Source: NORP181 sp047623555
Lineage (GTDB): Bacteria; Pseudomonadota; Alphaproteobacteria; Rhodobacterales; Rhodobacteraceae
DNA: 47,989 nt
Assembly: GCA_047623555.1 (NCBI GenBank)
Contig: JBLHMP010000023.1
Span: 1 to 47,989 of the forward strand
Direction: 5' to 3'
This document shows, piece after piece, positions 1 to 7,993 of the stretch (position 1 is the first letter of the stretch; each line of letters starts with the position of its first letter). The notes under the pieces were generated by a model. The model did no database searches and was not told the origin of the DNA. It was given only the letters and a program-made list of their open reading frames with translations. Position numbers and translations under genes: made by a program.

Positions 1-116
1 AATATTATTCCACTCAGAACGCGCCGATCATCAACACGGGGCTTGCCATGTGACTTTGGAAAGAACGGGGTAAGGCGGGACATCTGGGCGTCTGTCAGCC
101 AGAAAAGATCACTCAT
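1..116 (-). CDS. IS5-family transposase, N-terminal part only
   Basis: Thirty-eight residues are visible, beginning MSDLFWLTDAQMSRLTPFFP and continuing with KSHGKPRVDDRRVLSGII. This is the conserved start of the DUF4096-type N-terminal domain of IS5-family transposases (the OrfA part of elements that often use programmed frameshifting). ATG at 116-114 is the only sensible start. The DDE catalytic domain would lie left of position 1. Whether the element is intact or active cannot be judged from this fragment. Confidence 0.85.
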   Translation of the reverse strand, partial: MSDLFWLTDAQMSRLTPFFPKSHGKPRVDDRRVLSGII

Positions 117-150
117 ATCATTGCTCCCGTTTGGGAACAGTGATTCAGAC
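1..150 (-). mobile_element. End of an IS5-type insertion sequence, cut by the window edge
   Basis: The start of a transposase gene reads leftward off the window edge. Upstream of it (to the right) lies the sequence GTCTGAATCACTGTTCCC on the minus strand (about 133-150), which resembles the terminal inverted repeat of IS5-type elements. The other end and the target-site duplication are outside the window, so the right boundary near 150 is an estimate. Only the transposase identity is well supported; the exact IS name is not claimed. Confidence 0.7.
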
Positions 151-290
151 TTCCATCACAATATCAATGGGTCCTGACCCTAGATAAAGAGGGCTCAGAT
201 GGTTTTGTAACACAGGCTGACGTGCAGGATGATCTGCGCGCATTGGGGCCGGTGGCGGCGTCCGCTGCGTCAATAAGTGGACGGGTGTAA
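144..290 (+). other. Possible 3' remnant of a gene interrupted by the insertion sequence
   Basis: A 48-codon open stretch begins inside or right at the IS end and runs to a TAA at 288-290. Its translation includes WVLTLDKEGSDGFVTQADVQ followed by DDLRALGPVAASAASISGRV. It has no start codon of its own and its later part has coding-like composition, which would fit the C-terminal tail of a gene split by the insertion. I do not recognise the protein. It may equally be chance open sequence. From 291 to 356 I see only the AT-rich leader of the next gene. Confidence 0.25.
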
Positions 291-356
291 ACCCGCAGAA
301 AATGCGGGATTTAGAAAAACCTATAACATCTATAGAAAGACAATGAGGTAAATACC

Positions 357-764
357 ATGTCAATAAAAGTATATAAATGTTCAAAAATAACACCTTACAC
401 TGCCATATTGGCTGCTTTTTTGACAGCAGGACTATCAGCCTGTCAACAAGTTCCGCAGGAAGGAGCGGTGCAGGAGGAAGTAATAGACGACGTGAATGTG
501 GGGGTCTTTGATTCACCCAAAGGGGCAGTGGCGCCTGAGGGGATTGATGAAATCACAAGCGAAACGACGCCGGATGAAGTCATTAAAATCTTGAGTTCAA
601 GATACCAGCGGATACATCATCCACAGCAAGATAAATACCCACCTGTCACCGACGGATTCTTATACAAAGAGGATGAAGTGACCAAATACATAGATATTTG
701 GTATCTGAATGGCAGAGTAGGTTATGTTCGCTATGGCTACCAAGAGTGGTTGCTCCTCGAATAA
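357..764 (+). CDS. Small putative lipoprotein, unknown function
   Basis: A 135-residue protein with an N-terminal signal: a basic start (MSIKVYKCSKITPY), a hydrophobic stretch and a lipobox LSAC at about residues 26-29, so it is expected to be lipid-anchored at the conserved Cys and exported. The mature part is acidic up to about residue 65, then a compact C-terminal domain of about 65 residues with YQRIHHPQQDKYPP and a Tyr-rich end (YLNGRVGYVRYGYQEW). A GAGGT ribosome binding site sits 8 bases before the ATG. Base composition is clearly more AT-rich than neighbouring genes and it lies beside an IS end, so acquisition by transfer is plausible. I do not recognise the family. From 765 to 996 no gene or clear site is visible. 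Confidence 0.7.
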   Translation: MSIKVYKCSKITPYTAILAAFLTAGLSACQQVPQEGAVQEEVIDDVNVGVFDSPKGAVAPEGIDEITSETTPDEVIKILSSRYQRIHHPQQDKYPPVTDGFLYKEDEVTKYIDIWYLNGRVGYVRYGYQEWLLLE

Positions 765-996
765 AAATGCAGGCACCGGTAAGCAGGGCAAGATTGGCAG
801 GTGTTGTCACGTCAATCGTCTTGTGTTGCTCTGCACAGCGCTTGCCAATGTGAATTTCAGATGAGCACGCTATTGATCAGCTACAAACATCGCCACTTTG
901 CACCTGAAATCATCATTCATGTGGTTTGGCCTTGATTGTCTGTTCAACCTTGCTCTCGAGACGTTGAATGTTTCTGGAGCGGCGGCTCTGCCAAGC

Positions 997-1737
997 CTAG
1001 TCAGGTTTCGCGACGATCACGCCAACAATTGGACCCATGCGGAACCCGGAGTCGCGGCGACCGAACTCTGGTGCATACAGCCGCGAAATATTGCCGTCGA
1101 AATACAGCGCGCTGGGCATGTCCAGCTTATCGCGGAACAGGCTGCCAAATTCGTGAAACGTCACTGTATTGCGGGAAATGACAAACACCACGCGCTGGCC
1201 ATCCAGACTCGTGCCGACGCCGTTGCGTAAATACCGCGAGGTGCTGTCGATCAGGAACCGGGGATGCAACTGGCCGTCAATAACCAGCATTGGCCCGGAT
1301 TGCGTGGCGTATTGGCAATCGGGGGTCTGTTTGACAAACGTCAGCGTTTCAATCACGTCGGCGCGACCTTCGGAGATGCAGAAAACGCCATTGGGCAGCA
1401 GGCCAAAATTACCCGGCCCGGCATTGGGAATGACCCGCATTTGTTCACGGCCGTTTTCGACATAATGCCCAACCGGCGAGCGGTCTTTGTGATACATCCC
1501 GGCGTTCATCGCGAAACTAAGCGATTCACCCTGATCGTTAAGCGCGCGATCAACGGCGGTGAACTGGCCATAGGGCGCACCGTCACTGTCATTCAGAAAC
1601 AGCCGCAGGTCATCGTTGGCCATGTCGATTTCGCAGACGGTGAACCGGTTGCCGGAATATTCAACATCATTGCATGTTGCCGCATAGACCGGGCCAACGA
1701 TGGCAAAGGAAATCGCGACAAGGGCGGCGCGGATCAC
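997..1737 (-). CDS. Phosphodiester glycosidase-family (DUF2233) secreted protein
   Basis: A 246-residue protein starting with GTG (1737-1735) that overlaps the TGA of rbfA, so it is translationally coupled to it. Residues 1-19 form a signal peptide ending VYA, so the protein is probably periplasmic. The rest matches the phosphodiester glycosidase/DUF2233 fold, with the typical MNAGMYHKDRSPVGHYVENG block, then PGNFGLLPNGVFCI, TQSGPMLVIDG, and the RNGVGTSLDG and LYFDGNISRLYAPEFGRRD segments. Family members related to N-acetylglucosamine-1-phosphodiester alpha-N-acetylglucosaminidase cleave sugar phosphodiesters; the bacterial substrate is not known. Neighbour to rbfA is a common alphaproteobacterial arrangement but suggests no direct functional link. 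Confidence 0.85.
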   Translation of the reverse strand: MIRAALVAISFAIVGPVYAATCNDVEYSGNRFTVCEIDMANDDLRLFLNDSDGAPYGQFTAVDRALNDQGESLSFAMNAGMYHKDRSPVGHYVENGREQMRVIPNAGPGNFGLLPNGVFCISEGRADVIETLTFVKQTPDCQYATQSGPMLVIDGQLHPRFLIDSTSRYLRNGVGTSLDGQRVVFVISRNTVTFHEFGSLFRDKLDMPSALYFDGNISRLYAPEFGRRDSGFRMGPIVGVIVAKPD

Positions 1738-2129
1738 TCTTCCAGATCGCGGCGCACCGCGTCCTGCGCCAGAATGCGACGGGTCTCGTCCATTCTGTCG
1801 AACGTCTCGTCCAGCTGGAACCGCAGGTCAGGCGAATATTTCAACCCTAGTCTCTTGGAAATAATGCGGCGCAATTCACCCTTGTTACGGGCCAGCAGCT
1901 TTATCACTTCGTCTTTGCCTTGTCCGCCAAGCGGCAAAACATAGGCTGTTGCGATCTTTAGATCACGCGACACGCGCACCTCGCCGACAGTGATCGACAT
2001 GCGGTTCAGGTCGGGATCATGGATGTCATCACGCGCCAGCACGTCAGACAGGGCGCGCCGAATTAATTCGGCGACACGCAGCTGTCTTTGTGATGGTCCG
2101 GTACTATCCTGGTATTTGTTGTTGCCCAT
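1734..2129 (-). CDS. rbfA: 30S ribosome-binding factor A
   Basis: A 131-residue protein of the RbfA family, which binds the 30S subunit and helps process and mature the 16S rRNA 5' end, also in cold adaptation. Visible hallmarks are the N-terminal SQRQLRVAELIRRALSDVL helix, the KH-like core with SITVGEVRVSRDLKIATAYV, and RRIISKRLGLKYSPDLRFQLDETFDRMDE. Length is normal for alphaproteobacteria. It is divergent from dapB with an 86-bp gap that must hold both promoters, and its stop overlaps the next gene's GTG start. Confidence 0.97.
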   Translation of the reverse strand: MGNNKYQDSTGPSQRQLRVAELIRRALSDVLARDDIHDPDLNRMSITVGEVRVSRDLKIATAYVLPLGGQGKDEVIKLLARNKGELRRIISKRLGLKYSPDLRFQLDETFDRMDETRRILAQDAVRRDLEE

Positions 2130-2215
2130 GCCGACCCTGTACGCCCAATAGCAGCCTTTGCCAAGCGGTCCGCGATTGGATAGGGATTAAGTCGGAATAA
2201 ATAGGGAACCAGACC

Positions 2216-3025
2216 ATGACACATCTACCAGGTATCGTTGTGACCGGCGCATCGGGGCGTATGGGCCAGATGCTGATCCGCACAGTGCTGGCCAGCGACA
2301 AAGCACAGTTGGTCGGCGCGGTGGAACGTCCGGGCCATGAGTGGGTCGGGCAGGATGTGGGTGTTGCCATGGGCGGCGCTGCGCTGGGCGTGGTTGTGAC
2401 CGACGAACCACTTGAGGCCTTTGCCAAGGCGCAGGCGATCCTGGATTTCACCGCACCCGAGGCAACACTGGCGTTTGCCGAATTGGCCGCACAGGCCCGC
2501 GCGGTGCATGTGATCGGCACCACCGGCATGTCAGATGAACAGATCGCCCGGCTCGAACCGGCGTCGCGTCACGCGGTGATCGTTCGGGCCGGCAATATGA
2601 GCCTTGGGGTTAATCTGTTGGTGCAATTGACCAAACGGGTGGCGGCGGCGTTGGACGATGATTTTGATATCGAAGTCATCGAGGCGCATCACAACCAAAA
2701 GGTCGATGCGCCGTCGGGCACCGCATTGATGCTGGGCGAGGCCGCTGCCGAAGGGCGCGGTGTTGCGCTGGATGATGTGGCGGATCGCGGTCGCGACGGT
2801 ATGACCGGCAAGCGTAAAAAGGGCGACATTGGCTTTGTGGCGATTCGCGGTGGCGACATCGTCGGCGAACATGACGTGATGTTTGCGGCCCCCGGCGAAC
2901 GTATCGTGCTGCGCCATATGGCGACGGACCGCGAAGTGTTTGCGCGCGGGGCGCTAAAGGCCGCACTTTGGGGGCAGGACAAGACGCCGGGTGAATACGA
3001 TATGGTGGATGTGCTGGGTCTTTAG
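2216..3025 (+). CDS. dapB: 4-hydroxy-tetrahydrodipicolinate reductase
   Basis: A 269-residue DapB, which reduces hydroxy-tetrahydrodipicolinate with NAD(P)H in the diaminopimelate/lysine pathway in the cytosol. The Rossmann motif GASGRMGQM is at residues 11-19. The catalytic and substrate-binding segment EAHHNQKVDAPSGTA carries the His-His and Lys expected of the active site, followed by the GTAL loop. The C-terminus DKTPGEYDMVDVLGL is typical. Full length, no lesion. Its TAG stop overlaps the stop of the convergent membrane-protein gene by two bases. Confidence 0.97.
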   Translation: MTHLPGIVVTGASGRMGQMLIRTVLASDKAQLVGAVERPGHEWVGQDVGVAMGGAALGVVVTDEPLEAFAKAQAILDFTAPEATLAFAELAAQARAVHVIGTTGMSDEQIARLEPASRHAVIVRAGNMSLGVNLLVQLTKRVAAALDDDFDIEVIEAHHNQKVDAPSGTALMLGEAAAEGRGVALDDVADRGRDGMTGKRKKGDIGFVAIRGGDIVGEHDVMFAAPGERIVLRHMATDREVFARGALKAALWGQDKTPGEYDMVDVLGL

Positions 3026-3372
3026 GCGCCGATCAGCGCCAAAATGGCGACGCCGGTCAACATGGGCCAGCCAAAATGACGCCCGCGCGTCGCCCATAAA
3101 TTACCCGCAGCCCCGGCGAGATACATAAACGCAACCGTCACAGCGATGGCGGTTCGCATGTCCGGGGGCAGCGTAAAGGGCGTCATTACCAAGGCGGCAC
3201 CGCCAACAAACCAATACAGGGTGCTTAGCTGAAACACCGCAGTATTGATGTTTTGCAAGGTCCGTGACAGCCTGGTGATCCGCGCAAGGATCACGGTTTG
3301 GCCGATCCGCCCGTGAATTGCCGCGATCACCATGCCGCCGATGCCTGCAACGATCAGGAAAATATCATTCAT
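3022..3372 (-). CDS. Small integral membrane protein, unknown function
   Basis: A 116-residue protein (start MNDIFLIVAGIGG; a start four codons further upstream at 3384 is possible) with about four hydrophobic segments: residues 1-20, 47-65, 74-92 and 101-116. A HGRIGQT motif lies at about 20-26. I do not recognise a function. It is divergent from a TetR regulator; the shared 78-bp region holds two matching palindromes, so this gene is probably the regulator's target. A longer in-frame extension to 3762 is open but runs through the operators and antisense to the regulator, so it is not used. Confidence 0.7.
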   Translation of the reverse strand: MNDIFLIVAGIGGMVIAAIHGRIGQTVILARITRLSRTLQNINTAVFQLSTLYWFVGGAALVMTPFTLPPDMRTAIAVTVAFMYLAGAAGNLWATRGRHFGWPMLTGVAILALIGA

Positions 3373-3380
3373 TTGCGAAT

Positions 3381-3398
3381 CCATACATATCTGTATGG
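3381..3398. promoter_or_regulatory. Operator 1 of the TetR regulator (inferred)
   Basis: CCATACATATCTGTATGG is an 8-2-8 palindrome; with its flanks the core gives a perfect 9-bp inverted repeat ATCCATACA-N4-TGTATGGAT at 3379-3400. It lies just upstream of the membrane-protein start at 3372 and matches a second site at 3426. Binding is inferred from symmetry, repetition and position. Confidence 0.65.
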
Positions 3399-3425
3399 AT
3401 TGTAGAAGGGATTTGTGGCTATCGT

Positions 3426-3443
3426 CAATACAGCACTGTATGG
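3426..3443. promoter_or_regulatory. Operator 2 of the TetR regulator (inferred)
   Basis: CAATACAGCACTGTATGG repeats the architecture of the first site, with the same right half CTGTATGG and the same 2-bp centre, 45 bp away. It ends 7 bp before the ATG at 3451, so the regulator probably represses its own gene and the divergent one. It argues against a regulator start at 3415, which would place the operator inside the coding region. Confidence 0.6.
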
Positions 3444-3450
3444 TCAAGGC

Positions 3451-3993
3451 ATGACAAACCGGCTGACCAAAGAAAACTGGCTGCATCACGGCCTTGAAAC
3501 GCTTGCCGCCAATGGGGCCAACGCGCTCAAGGCTGATCCGATGGCCAAAGCGCTTAAGGTATCCCGAGGCAGCTTTTATTGGCACTTTCGCGATATTGGC
3601 GACTTTCATGCCGGGGTGATTGGCCTGTGGCAACATCGTGCCACAACACGGGTCATCGAAGTGACCCAAGATCACGACGGAGATCGGCTTTCTCAACTGA
3701 TCAAGCGAACCTTTAACGCTGATAACCGGCTGGAACGGGCGATCCGGGCGTGGGCGGTGCAAGACAGCGAAGTTGCCAAAGTTGTTGCGACGGTTGACGA
3801 TCAGCGGGTTCAGTATCTGACCGAATTGTTGCAGGCCATTGGCGTGTCGCAGGCCAAAGCACGGCTTGGGGCAAAGTTTCTATACTGGGCGTATCTGGGG
3901 CAAACATTGGCCATGGGTGCGGGTCAATCATCGCTTTCTGACGTTGATATTAACGACATTTCCACATTGTTGCAGGCCCTGGTTTCAGACTGA
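3451..3993 (+). CDS. TetR/AcrR-family transcriptional regulator
   Basis: A 180-residue one-component repressor. Residues 4-55 form the helix-turn-helix domain (LTKENWLHHGLETLAANG, then ADPMAKALKVSRGSFYWHFR, the typical recognition helix ending FYWHF). The C-terminal ligand domain is not informative as to ligand; it has an AWAVQDSEVAKVVATVDDQR segment seen in many uncharacterised TetR proteins. I chose ATG 3451 over the upstream ATG 3415 because the latter would overlap an operator-like palindrome. It is divergent from a small membrane protein, its likely target, and its 3' end overlaps the convergent next gene by 9 bp. Confidence 0.9.
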   Translation: MTNRLTKENWLHHGLETLAANGANALKADPMAKALKVSRGSFYWHFRDIGDFHAGVIGLWQHRATTRVIEVTQDHDGDRLSQLIKRTFNADNRLERAIRAWAVQDSEVAKVVATVDDQRVQYLTELLQAIGVSQAKARLGAKFLYWAYLGQTLAMGAGQSSLSDVDINDISTLLQALVSD

Positions 3994-4914
3994 AATCCGG
4001 GCCGTATCCAGCCAATCGATTTCGGGTTGCTGTCCGATAATGCCAAACGGATTGTGGCTGCCGTCATTGCCGTAATAGCCAAAGCGGATTTCGTCAAAAT
4101 CTACCGTCTCGCGAATACCCGGCATCTGATAAATCCGCCGGGTGAACCGCCAGAGAGCCTCGTAATCGACCAGCCGTTTGCGGCTGCAACGGAAATGGGT
4201 GGCATAGACCGTGTCAAACCGCACCAGCGAAGCAAACAGCCGGATGTCCGCCGCGGTGATATCACGCCCAAACAGAAATGCGCGGCCAGACAGGCGGGCG
4301 TCCAACATGTCCATCGTTGCAAATACTGTATCAACGGCGGCGTCATATTCGTCCTGCCGCTCGGCGAGACCGGCGCGATAAACCGCGTTTGACAAGCCGT
4401 CAAAGATCGTTTGAACAAGCGCCTCAATCTCGGTTTTAATCGCCTCCGGAAACAGATCAGGGCCAGTTGGCCCATGGTTCAGCGCCGCGATGATATCGGC
4501 GGAAGAGTTGGAAATGATCCGGGCCTGCGCAACGTCCCAGAGCAGCGGAACGGTGGCCCGGCCGGTAAAATCCGCAATGGATTGGGTATAGAACTGGTGC
4601 AGGTGGCGACCCGTATCGCCAGACAAAGGGCCGTTTGGTAACAATGCATAGCCCTCAACTCTGGGTCCGCCGGCCAGTTGCAGCGGCATCTGCGCGGCCC
4701 AACCTTTCAGCACATAGGCGAGAGTCGCACCATGTGACCACGGACAGCTAGACGATGCGACAAGGACGAAATCAGATGGCGTGTTGCACAGACGATTCAT
4801 CGTATCGCTGGTGATGTCGGTTGGCATCTGGCTTTGCTCACGCAGGAATTTCCCGTCCCGCATAAACTGATTAGCCGAATTGTCCCATTTTCCGTCTATC
4901 AGCATGCAGCTCAT
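3985..4914 (-). CDS. Glutathionyl-hydroquinone reductase-like glutathione transferase
   Basis: A 309-residue member of the Xi-class GST/Ecm4 family, which reduces glutathionyl-hydroquinones using glutathione. The catalytic Cys57 lies in SSCPWSHGATLAYVLKGW, matching the family's CPWAHR block, although the residue after His is Gly rather than the usual Arg. The thioredoxin-like domain continues to VPLLWD and SNSSADIIAALN (glutathione contact SxxSxxI/M). The helical C-terminal domain has FLFGRDITAADIRLFASLVRFD and a C-terminal HNPFGIIGQQPEIDW. Length is normal. Role here is probably quinone or electrophile detoxification. From 4915 to 5100 nothing is recognised. Confidence 0.85.
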   Translation of the reverse strand: MSCMLIDGKWDNSANQFMRDGKFLREQSQMPTDITSDTMNRLCNTPSDFVLVASSSCPWSHGATLAYVLKGWAAQMPLQLAGGPRVEGYALLPNGPLSGDTGRHLHQFYTQSIADFTGRATVPLLWDVAQARIISNSSADIIAALNHGPTGPDLFPEAIKTEIEALVQTIFDGLSNAVYRAGLAERQDEYDAAVDTVFATMDMLDARLSGRAFLFGRDITAADIRLFASLVRFDTVYATHFRCSRKRLVDYEALWRFTRRIYQMPGIRETVDFDEIRFGYYGNDGSHNPFGIIGQQPEIDWLDTARISV

Positions 4915-5100
4915 TGGTATTAGTGCCCCTGCATTTGATATTATGGTGCTTTGGTGGCCGAAGGATACAAATGATGCCGCAAAAATTCAACGCCAGTCAG
5001 CGCCAGTATCGGTGCTTTGGATCATGGCAAAATCAGGGTTTTGCCACTGCGTTGCTCTGCCAGGAACAGCAGGTCCTGAGTTGCTTTGTACCGGCATATT

Positions 5101-6006
5101 TCAGCCGCCAAACTCTAAAGATTTGAACACGCTTTCTACGGTATTGGAAAAAACCCGTTTAACAGGGTCAACACTGGCCGAGGCCGAAATAATCAGGCCG
5201 ATCCGATATTCCTTAAGCGTCTTTATCGCGAAGGGTACAAAAACCAGCTCTTTTGCGGCGATCTCTTCGAGAAACCCGATCTTGGTATAAATACCGATAA
5301 CCCGGTTTGAACGAATGGCCTGTTTGGCAATGGTCAGGGCATTGGTGAACATATGGGTTGTCAGGTCGGCCGCCGCCATTTCGATGGTTTGATCCAGGAT
5401 CGAATGGCGCCCCCGAGCATCGGATGTTCGCACAAGCGGATAGCCCTGCAGGTCCTCAACACCAACAGAAGTTTTCTGCGCCAGCGGATGATCCGTTCGC
5501 ATGATAATGCCAAACGGGGCCGGTTTATCCAGAACAACCCGAATATCGGGATGAGACATGTTGGTGAAATTCATGCCAATGTCGATCTCACCGGACGCCA
5601 CTGCGGCAGATATCTCTTCGGGCTGGGCGGTTGTCACCGACAGCGAAATACCGGGGTATTGCTCACCGAATTTTCTAAGGATTTTAGGCAAGACGCTAAA
5701 GGTAAATGAATCAACGGCCTGAATGCTAAGATGCCCGTTCCGCAGATCGCGGATGTCGTCGATGATCATCTGGACATTATTGAAATCATACAACGTCTTA
5801 CGACAATGTTCGAGCACGATTTTCCCGGTTGCCGTTAGCTCTACACCCTCAGGAGAGCGTTCAAAAAACCGAACGCCCATCTGCTCTTCGACGCTCAAAA
5901 TTTTGCGGTTCACCGAGGTGGATGAGACATTGAGAACGGTGGCGGCTTTGCGGATTGAACCGTGCCGCGCCACTTCGTCCAGATAACGTAAAAAGATCGA
6001 ATGCAT
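5101..6006 (-). CDS. LysR-family transcriptional regulator
   Basis: A 301-residue LTTR with an N-terminal winged helix-turn-helix (residues 1-60, FLRYLDEVARHGSIRKAATV, LNVSSTSVNRKILSVEEQMG, VRFFERSPEGVELTATG) and a C-terminal periplasmic-binding-like effector domain beginning at about residue 90 (GHLSIQAVDSF). It is divergent from the catabolic cluster that starts at 6141, which it probably controls in response to a pathway metabolite. The effector is unknown. Gene intact. Confidence 0.93.
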   Translation of the reverse strand: MHSIFLRYLDEVARHGSIRKAATVLNVSSTSVNRKILSVEEQMGVRFFERSPEGVELTATGKIVLEHCRKTLYDFNNVQMIIDDIRDLRNGHLSIQAVDSFTFSVLPKILRKFGEQYPGISLSVTTAQPEEISAAVASGEIDIGMNFTNMSHPDIRVVLDKPAPFGIIMRTDHPLAQKTSVGVEDLQGYPLVRTSDARGRHSILDQTIEMAAADLTTHMFTNALTIAKQAIRSNRVIGIYTKIGFLEEIAAKELVFVPFAIKTLKEYRIGLIISASASVDPVKRVFSNTVESVFKSLEFGG

Positions 6007-6029
6007 GGATTACCCAAAGAATGGGGTGA

Positions 6030-6042
6030 TGCAATTTATGCA
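6030..6042. promoter_or_regulatory. Candidate LysR binding box (T-N11-A)
   Basis: TGCAATTTATGCA fits the T-N11-A rule for LysR regulators, with TGCA at both ends. It lies 24 bp from the start of the LysR gene and about 100 bp ahead of the divergent transporter gene, the usual site for autorepression and activation. Short AT-rich palindromes arise by chance, so this is tentative. Confidence 0.4.
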
Positions 6043-6140
6043 CCACCGTTGGCTGATTTTGGCACTTTGAGACTCGCCCCGGAGGTCCCTAGTGTCAAGC
6101 AAGCGTAAAAACTGCCGATCAACATTTGGAGGAATAAGCA

Positions 6141-7184
6141 ATGAACACCAAGAACTAAGGGGCTATTGATCGCCGAAAAGTTCTCATGGGATTGGGGGCC
6201 GCGTCCGGCCTCGCAATGACCGGCTCGATGCTCAGCGTTGGCAAAGCCACGGCCGCAGGCACCTATGAGGTGAATATGCAACTGGGCTGGCTGGCCTCAA
6301 ACGGCATCCTGGGCGAAGTTGCGGCTGACAAGCTTGGGTTTTACGCCGATGAGGGCCTGAGCCTGAATATCATCGCCGGTGGTCCGAATATTGACGGCGT
6401 TGCGTCGGTCGCCTCGGGTCGCGCCAATCTGGGATCAATCTCATCCAGCCCTTCGCTGATGTTGGCGCGTGCGGCGGGTATCCCAATAAAATGCATCGCG
6501 GCGGGTTTTCAAAAGCACCCGTTCACGTATTTCTCGCTGAAAAAGAACCCGGTTAACGTGCCGCTGGACCTGATTGGTAAAAAGGTGGCGACACAGGGCA
6601 CAGCGCGTATTCTGCTGCGGGCCTTGCTGGCGAAAAACGATATCCCCGAAGATGACGTGGAAATTTCGGTCATGGGTGGTGATATGGCGTCGCTGATGAA
6701 CGGGCTGGCGGATGTTGTAACCGGCTGGAACACCAACATTAACGCCTTGGCGGTTCTGGGTGATCAGCGCGTTGACATGACGTTGTGGGACGCGGGCATT
6801 CGGCTTTACGCCAACCCGTAATATGTCACCGACGAAACACTGGCCGAACACCGCGACAAAGTCGAAGCAATGATCCGGGTGTCGGCCAAAGGCTGGGGTT
6901 GGGTCTATGAAAACCCAGAGCAAGCCGTCGAAATTCTGGTTGAACGCTATCCGAATATGGACCTTGAGGCCGAGAAAAAGGAGGTTGGCCTGATCACCGC
7001 GTATTCGTTTGATGATAACACGGCCAAAGGTGGTTGGGGCACAATGTCTGTCGAAAACTGGCAGGACCAGATCAACATCTATGACCAACTAGGTCAGTTT
7101 GAAAACGGTGCGCCAACGCTTGCGGATCTTGTTAATTTTTCTGTTCTTGAGGCAACTGCCGCTGACCGTCCGACCTACGGGTAA
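6141..7184 (+). pseudogene. NitT/TauT-type ABC substrate-binding protein, broken by two in-frame TAA codons
   Basis: A GGAGGA ribosome site precedes ATG 6141, which opens a reading frame with MNTKN, then TAA at 6156-6158, then GAIDRRKVLMGLGAASG, a twin-arginine signal (RRKVL) in the same frame. The mature protein (VNMQLGWLASNGILGEVAAD, LSLNIIAGGPNIDGVASVAS, GRANLGS) is an SsuA/ThiY/NMT1-type periplasmic binding protein. A second TAA at 6819-6821 interrupts LYANP/YVTDETLAEH, and the frame then stays open to 7184. The full frame would give about 347 residues. Starting at the internal ATG 6186 would delete the twin-arginine pair, so export would fail. The gene is otherwise well preserved, so inactivation looks recent, unless the two bases are sequence errors. 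Confidence 0.85.
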
Positions 7185-7264
7185 ATCAGATAAACCACGT
7201 TCATTCAATTGACATCCCTGCATCCGGCGCTGAGCCGGTTGCAGCCTCGATCAAAAATGCGTTC

Positions 7265-7993
7265 GTGAAATTTGGCGCGTTTACTGCGATCGAAAACCTC
7301 TCACTGGAAATCAGAAAGGGGTCATTTTACACAATTCTTGGCCCGTCTGGCTGTGGTAAATCCACATTGCTAAGGTTCATTTCCGACCTTGTCCCGGCGT
7401 CCTCGAGTGAGGTTTCCATTCTTGGTAAATCCACCGAACAGGCCCGGCTGGCGCGCGAATTTGCCTTTGTATTTCAGGACGCGGCTATGCTGCCTTGGCG
7501 CACCGCGTTGCAGAATGTGCAACTGCCGCTGGAAATGGGCCGCAAACGGGGTGTGAAAATACCCGTCAGCGACAAATCTCCAACCGAATTGCTGGAAATG
7601 GTCGGCCTAAAGGGGCGTGAACATGCCATGCCCCACGAATTGTCCGGCGGTATGCGGCAACGCGTAGCCATCGCCCGGGCTTTGGTGTGCAAACCGAAAC
7701 TGTTGCTGATGGATGAACCCTTTGGCGCGTTGGATGAAATGACGCGGGATCGGCTTAATCTGCAATTGCTGCAAATCTGGCAAGAAACAGGCGTGACCAT
7801 TCTGTTTGTCACCCATTCCATCCCCGAAGCCGTGTTTCTGGGCCAAAAGGTTCTGATGCTTCAGGCGCACCCAGGGCGTATGCGCGAGGTCGTGAATATT
7901 GATCTGCCATACCCACGCGAAATCAAGTTGCGCGATACCCAAGAATTCACCCGATACGCGGCGTATTTGCGCGAAGTTCTGGAGACCTGCTGA
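7265..7993 (+). CDS. NitT/TauT-type ABC transporter ATP-binding protein (start uncertain)
   Basis: The ATPase of the importer, 242 residues from GTG 7265. Walker A is GPSGCGKST, the Q-loop is FVFQD, the signature is LSGGMRQRVAIARAL, Walker B is LLLMDEPFGALD and the switch His is in FVTHS. The natural protein should begin earlier: the frame is open upstream and reads SIDIPASGAEPVAASIKNAF immediately before the GTG, which looks like a genuine N-terminus, but there is no ATG, GTG or TTG in that stretch. Only ATT at 7208 could serve, and no Shine-Dalgarno is visible. A mutated start codon is possible. The ATPase domain itself is intact; the stop overlaps the permease ATG by one base. Confidence 0.85.
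   Translation: MKFGAFTAIENLSLEIRKGSFYTILGPSGCGKSTLLRFISDLVPASSSEVSILGKSTEQARLAREFAFVFQDAAMLPWRTALQNVQLPLEMGRKRGVKIPVSDKSPTELLEMVGLKGREHAMPHELSGGMRQRVAIARALVCKPKLLLMDEPFGALDEMTRDRLNLQLLQIWQETGVTILFVTHSIPEAVFLGQKVLMLQAHPGRMREVVNIDLPYPREIKLRDTQEFTRYAAYLREVLETC

Noticed and set aside
145..516. Minus-strand open frame of 123 codons near the left edge
   Set aside because: It runs antisense to the lipoprotein gene, spans the IS flank, has a low-complexity Pro/Leu-rich translation and no ribosome site.
3022..3762. Minus-strand frame of 246 codons including the small membrane protein
   Set aside because: The first 130 codons are antisense to the TetR gene and cross two operator-like palindromes; only the last 116 codons form a coherent membrane protein.
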